From: Burkholderia gladioli
GTDB taxonomy: Bacteria > Pseudomonadota > Gammaproteobacteria > Burkholderiales > Burkholderiaceae
Assembly: GCA_009914575.1 (NCBI GenBank)
Contig: WNEB01000021.1
Location: 1-13,520 of the forward strand
DNA: 13,520 bases
Direction: 5' to 3'
Shown here one piece after another: positions 13,111 through 13,520 of this stretch (within the stretch, counting starts at the first letter, position 1; every line of letters begins with the position of its first letter). Under the pieces are notes generated by a model. That model was not told where the DNA came from. It worked only from the letters and a program-made list of their open reading frames with translations, and did no database searches. The position numbers were made by a program, and so were the translations under genes.

Positions 13111-13398
13111 TTATGCGTCGTCCGACGCGTGTTGCCCGATGTCCGGCGGCACGGCGGCGGGTCGCCGCGTGTCGCCGGTTTCCCATCGGGACGCGGCCGT
13201 TGCGGGTCGCAACGTGCCGGTAACTTGCGCATGATAAGCGCTCGCCCACTCGGGCGGCCCGAAAATCGCGCGCCACTTGTTGCGCGCGCCGTCGACGCGA
13301 AACGCGTCGGCGGCCATCTAGCGCCATTCGTGAAAGGTCGCGATCAGCGGGTTGTTCGAGCCGAGCGGCTCGACGATGCCGTAGACGGGCCCCCCGCG
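13111..13398 (-). pseudogene. Gene remnant, possibly sterol desaturase/fatty acid hydroxylase C-terminus
   Basis: Read from about 13398 down, the minus-strand frame gives GGPVYGIVEPLGSNNPLIAT, then FHEWR, an in-frame TAG at 13320-13318, and then MAADAFRVDGARNKWRAIFG followed by PPEW and a tail to TAA 13113-13111. EPLGSNNP...FHEW...FGPPEW resembles the C-terminal tail of bacterial sterol desaturase/fatty acid hydroxylase proteins, remembered rather than searched. The conserved His-cluster membrane part is absent: the frame ends at an upstream TGA at about 13401-13399, close to the start of an IS3-type element. The premature stop and the truncation both mark it as dead. A 68-residue reading from ATG 13317 is possible but is only the tail. 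Confidence 0.5.
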
Positions 13399-13520
13399 TC
13401 AGAATAGTTGTCGCCCGGATAGGATCTGGAAATCCGGGGGTGCTATGAGGACGAGAAGTGGCAAAGTACAGACAGGCATTCAAGGACAAGGTGGTTGCAA
13501 GGTTGTTGCCGCCGGAGAGC
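13399..13520 (+). mobile_element. Left end of an IS3-type insertion sequence (cut by window edge)
   Basis: The gene remnant stops making sense at about 13396-13400, and an IS transposase start lies at 13458, so the element's left end must be near 13399-13410. A TG at 13409 beginning TGTCGCCCGGATAGGATC would suit the TG ends of IS3 elements. The exact boundary cannot be fixed without the other end. Confidence 0.5.
13458..13520 (+). CDS. IS3-family transposase OrfA, N-terminal fragment (cut by window edge)
   Basis: A GTG start with a GAGGACGA site just upstream opens the 21 visible residues, MAKYRQAFKDKVVARLLPPE plus one more. The pattern of F-K-x-K-V-V followed by L-L-P-P-E-S is the usual opening of the helix-turn-helix OrfA of IS3-family elements (also called the transposase 8/InsE type). 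OrfA binds the ends of the element and is fused to the catalytic OrfB by frameshifting in this family. The rest lies beyond the window, so completeness is unknown. Confidence 0.72.
   Translation, partial: MAKYRQAFKDKVVARLLPPES

Noticed and set aside
12823..13407. A 194-codon plus-strand frame and a 141-codon minus-strand frame crossing the MITE-like element
   Set aside because: They cross transposon ends, target duplications and a gene remnant. Composition follows the GC hairpins. No transposase motif.
1..13520. CRISPR arrays, tRNA or rRNA genes, attachment sites
   Set aside because: No regularly spaced repeats, no cloverleaf or rRNA-like stretch, and no integrase gene were seen on either strand.

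Overview
The window reads as chromosomal DNA of a Burkholderia-type betaproteobacterium. It is very GC-rich. The predicted proteins (WaaF, Pgk, a PykA-like pyruvate kinase, class II Fba, PurC/E/K, Sua5) and their order look like the core chromosome of Burkholderia sensu lato. The species cannot be fixed from sequence alone. The IS pieces and broken genes at both edges would suit a host-associated lineage with active insertion sequences.

Layout. (1) 1-369: right end of an IS5-family element (IS903-like end) inserted in a short minus-strand gene of unknown function. (2) 488-1872, minus strand: waaF (LPS inner-core heptosyltransferase II) and a small CHCC zinc-finger protein. (3) 1873-2194: a divergent control region with a promoter for azlC, a separate minus-strand promoter, a 13-bp perfect hairpin and an intrinsic terminator lying upstream of the zinc-finger gene. 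(4) 2195-3312: azlC-azlD, a branched-chain amino acid exporter with a 4-bp overlap. (5) 3554-7816: three glycolytic genes, pgk, pyk and fba. A strong terminator follows pyk, and fba has its own promoter with an upstream pair of dyads. (6) 7941-11734: purC-purE-purK, then a Sua5-type threonylcarbamoyl-AMP synthase, closed by a strong bidirectional terminator. (7) 11823-13520: decayed DNA. It holds a multiply damaged SGNH esterase pseudogene, a 267-bp MITE-like element with 24-bp terminal inverted repeats and an 8-bp target duplication, a remnant resembling a sterol desaturase/fatty acid hydroxylase C-terminus, and the start of an IS3-type transposase.

The glycolytic block covers fructose-1,6-bisphosphate cleavage and the two substrate-level phosphorylation steps. 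The pur genes carry out consecutive steps from AIR to SAICAR (PurK, PurE, PurC). The core is intact while both margins are being eroded by mobile DNA. I see no defence system, CRISPR array or clearly new enzymatic pathway. The best candidates for something undescribed are the MITE-like element, the structured minus-strand leader or small RNA at 1909-2061, and the tandem dyads upstream of fba.
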